Positions 6,345-7,840 of a DNA stretch of 7,840 nt are shown here, piece by piece; positions within the stretch are counted from its first letter, which is position 1; every line of letters begins with the position of its first letter. Source of the DNA: Rickettsiales bacterium (GTDB lineage Bacteria; Pseudomonadota; Alphaproteobacteria; Rickettsiales; UBA998); assembly GCA_019749855.1 (NCBI GenBank), contig JAIEPI010000035.1, positions 1 to 7,840 on the forward strand. Direction: 5' to 3'. The position numbers and the translations under genes are program-made. The notes beneath the pieces were generated by a model. It made no database searches. It was given only the letters and a program-made list of their open reading frames with translations, and was not told the DNA's origin.

Positions 6345-6387
6345 TTAAAATGAAGCGCATGCATAGTTCATCAAGATGACATTTTAA
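6345..6387. repeat. inverted repeat TTAAAATG / CATTTTAA upstream of the 106-residue gene
   Basis: TTAAAATG (6345-6352) and CATTTTAA (6380-6387) are exact reverse complements 27 bases apart. A compact palindrome, TCATC-AA-GATGA (6368-6379), lies just inside the second arm. The first arm begins 12 bases upstream of the 106-residue gene's start codon. It could be a regulatory site or a 3' structure of the entericidin transcript; the AT-rich arms limit confidence. Confidence 0.35.
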
Positions 6388-6440
6388 TGAAGGTACGACG
6401 GTTTACCACATTACCAAATGCAATTGGCGCATACGACGCT

Positions 6441-6587
6441 CTAATAACCTGAGGAATCATCGTGTTTGTCGCCGGTGATCGCCTGACCCGCGGAGGTTAA
6501 ATCCTTGCCAAAGCCATTCCATGTCTGGCAGGCAGTTAAACTGCTGAGGGCAAGCAGGCTCAGAAATATAAACAATGTGCGCGACAT
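6441..6587 (-). CDS. entericidin-family small lipoprotein
   Basis: A 48-residue lipoprotein of the entericidin A/B (EcnAB) family, small envelope lipoproteins tied in enterobacteria to a toxin/antidote pair; their role in alphaproteobacteria is poorly known. The N terminus MSRTLFIFLSLLALSSLTAC is a lipoprotein signal peptide with lipobox LTAC and the lipidated Cys at 20. The mature part QTWNGFGKDLTSAGQAITGD matches the family pattern (C-N/Q-T, G-x-G-K-D, S-x-G-Q-A-I). The tail DKHDDSSGY is longer and more polar than the usual short Ala-rich end. The start ATG shares its first base with the last base of the decarboxylase stop (TAATG), and GGAGA lies 6 bases upstream inside the decarboxylase gene. 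Both support translational coupling. Only one entericidin gene is present; no second copy is visible. Confidence 0.88.
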   Translation of the reverse strand: MSRTLFIFLSLLALSSLTACQTWNGFGKDLTSAGQAITGDKHDDSSGY

Positions 6588-7840
6588 TAGGTGTCTCCAT
6601 TCTCTAAGGGGTTGCGTTTTTTGGAATCACGAAGCTTACCCAGCCCTTCGCCAAGGCGCCGTAATGATCGACTACAATCATCACGCGGGACCACAACTTC
6701 AATGAGCGCCATTTCATTTTTCGAGACGGCTTCTTGCAATGCGCCCTTCAGCTCACCCTTGGTGGTGACGCGATAGGCGGTGCCGTAATTGAGCAACTCA
6801 CACAGCTTCCCATAATTCCACGGGTGGATGTTATTGAAGGGGCCATCAATGATGTGCCGCTGTGTGCCATAGCCATCATTATTGAGAATGCAGACGATCG
6901 GCGTCATACCCTCTTTGGCTACGGTGGAGAGCTCAATACCCGTCATCTGGAACGCGCCATCACCGGCAATGACAATGGCGCGTGATTCAGGATTCGCCGC
7001 CATCGCGCCAATACTCGCTGGTACCGCAAAGCCCATGGAGAGATAATAGGCGTCTGAGAGGAAGTTTTTGCGTTGTGAGGTTCGCAGGCCAATCGCGCCA
7101 AGTAGCGCGTCACCTGTATCGCAAATGAGGGTCGCGTCATCAGGCATTTCATGCTCAAGAATCTGGAAAAACGATTCCACCGTGATGGCGTCCGCCTCCT
7201 GAGACATCGGCAATGCCAACGGCTCATGCATGGTGACAGGATTAACGAAAGTCGCACGTGGCTTTAAGTTGGCGCGGATTAATTGAGTCAAAAAGTCACG
7301 CAGCTGAATGGACTCATAACGGCGCAGCCCCACCAGTGTTTTCTCAGTGGTGGCGAGAATGCAGCGCTTTCGCTCGAGCGCCGCCGAATTATCCATGCCC
7401 ATAAATACGTCAGATAGGAAGGCGCCGAGCAGTATAATGCAATCGCTCTGCTCAACCAGTTGCTGGGTGTCTGGCTCAGAGAGACTACCGGAATAGACAC
7501 CCACATAGAGAGGGTTTTGTTCGGAAACGACTGATTTGGAAAGCAAAGTGGAAGCAATGGGGATGTTGAAATGGCTCGAGAGTGCCACCGCCAGATCCGT
7601 CAAATTATGACGGTGCAACTCAATATCAGCGATAATCACCGGATTTTTCGCGGCATTAATCATGGCCACCGCATCTTCAATCGCCGCCTGTAGGTTTTCC
7701 TCATCACTGATAGCGACAATGGCGGCGCTCAAGCGGGGCGGCGCAATGGGTAAATCCACAATGTCATAGGGTATTTCAATATAACCCGGACGACATTGCA
7801 GCTGCACCTCGCGCACCACACGTACAATTTCCTCAGCGGC
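6587..7840 (-). CDS. thiamine-diphosphate 2-keto-acid decarboxylase (pyruvate/indolepyruvate decarboxylase family), 5' end cut off
   Basis: ThDP- and Mg-dependent enzyme that would decarboxylate a 2-keto acid (pyruvate, phenylpyruvate or indolepyruvate) to an aldehyde; the substrate cannot be told. The frame is open to the right edge (AAEEIVRVVREVQLQCRPGYIEIPYD), so the GTG at 7819 is internal. About 417 residues are visible of roughly 550. The N-terminal PYR domain, with the activating Glu and the His-His motif, lies outside. The visible part starts at the end of PYR, then the middle domain (from about ENLQAAIEDAVAMINAAKNPVIIAD), then the PP domain. The ThDP/Mg motif is GDGAFQ (6956-6964 codes GDG) to NN (6878-6883). 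The following DGYGTQRHIIDGPFNNIHPWNY segment resembles Zymomonas PDC and related keto-acid decarboxylases, but the position of catalytic Glu473 is Gln (codon 6860-6862). An acetolactate synthase is less likely given the IIDGPFNNI-type segment. Confidence 0.85.
   Translation of the reverse strand, partial: AAEEIVRVVREVQLQCRPGYIEIPYDIVDLPIAPPRLSAAIVAISDEENLQAAIEDAVAMINAAKNPVIIADIELHRHNLTDLAVALSSHFNIPIASTLLSKSVVSEQNPLYVGVYSGSLSEPDTQQLVEQSDCIILLGAFLSDVFMGMDNSAALERKRCILATTEKTLVGLRRYESIQLRDFLTQLIRANLKPRATFVNPVTMHEPLALPMSQEADAITVESFFQILEHEMPDDATLICDTGDALLGAIGLRTSQRKNFLSDAYYLSMGFAVPASIGAMAANPESRAIVIAGDGAFQMTGIELSTVAKEGMTPIVCILNNDGYGTQRHIIDGPFNNIHPWNYGKLCELLNYGTAYRVTTKGELKGALQEAVSKNEMALIEVVVPRDDCSRSLRRLGEGLGKLRDSKKRNPLENGDT
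6594..6598 (-). promoter_or_regulatory. ribosome binding site of the entericidin-like gene
   Basis: GGAGA on the minus strand, 6 bases before the ATG at 6587, within the final codons of the decarboxylase gene (about ENGDT). It fixes the start of the small gene. Confidence 0.75.

Noticed and set aside
6505..6985. Plus-strand open frames across the decarboxylase and entericidin-like genes
   Set aside because: The minus strand carries recognisable conserved proteins over the same bases; the plus-strand products resemble nothing and lack start signals.
7817..7819. GTG at 7819 (minus) as the start of the decarboxylase
   Set aside because: The frame stays open to the window edge and the family needs an N-terminal PYR domain of some 130 more residues.
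1..7840. tRNA or rRNA genes, CRISPR arrays, insertion sequences or phage genes
   Set aside because: Nothing of this kind was seen: no spaced direct repeats, no transposase motifs, and no tRNA-like cloverleaf arms in the gaps.

Overview
The window reads as chromosomal DNA from an alphaproteobacterium with a GC content near one half (judged by eye, not computed). The clues are the character of DnaK and DnaJ, the dnaK-dnaJ-dapB neighbourhood common in that class, a match to the alphaproteobacterial sigma-32 promoter ahead of dnaK, and an entericidin-type lipoprotein. The genus cannot be told from sequence alone.

Layout. Bases 2-1255 (+) hold the last ~417 codons of an M32 (Taq-type) metallocarboxypeptidase that is cut by the window edge. 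A 182-bp gap follows with a heat-shock promoter, a perfect dyad over its -35 region and a possible second housekeeping promoter. Next come dnaK (1438-3360) and dnaJ (3441-4610), separated by an 80-bp gap with a long hairpin; dnaJ has no visible Shine-Dalgarno sequence. A small lipoprotein gene (4641-4988, minus) sits convergent to dnaJ and divergent from dapB (5142-5933, +), which encodes dihydrodipicolinate reductase. The 153-bp lipoprotein/dapB gap contains several inverted repeats.

The last 1.9 kb is on the minus strand. It holds an unrecognised 106-codon gene (6012-6332), a 48-codon entericidin-like lipoprotein gene (6441-6587), and the C-terminal three quarters of a thiamine-diphosphate 2-keto-acid decarboxylase (6587-7840) that runs off the right edge. 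The decarboxylase stop and the entericidin start share a base (TAATG), so these two are probably translationally coupled.

Function. DnaK and DnaJ are the core protein-folding machine, expected to be heat-induced. DapB makes lysine and diaminopimelate for the cell wall. The two lipoproteins are envelope proteins. Most of the window is ordinary housekeeping and I see no clear novel multi-gene system. The points most worth a second look are a Gln codon where 2-keto-acid decarboxylases usually carry a catalytic Glu, the coupled entericidin gene, and the dyad over the dnaK promoter.
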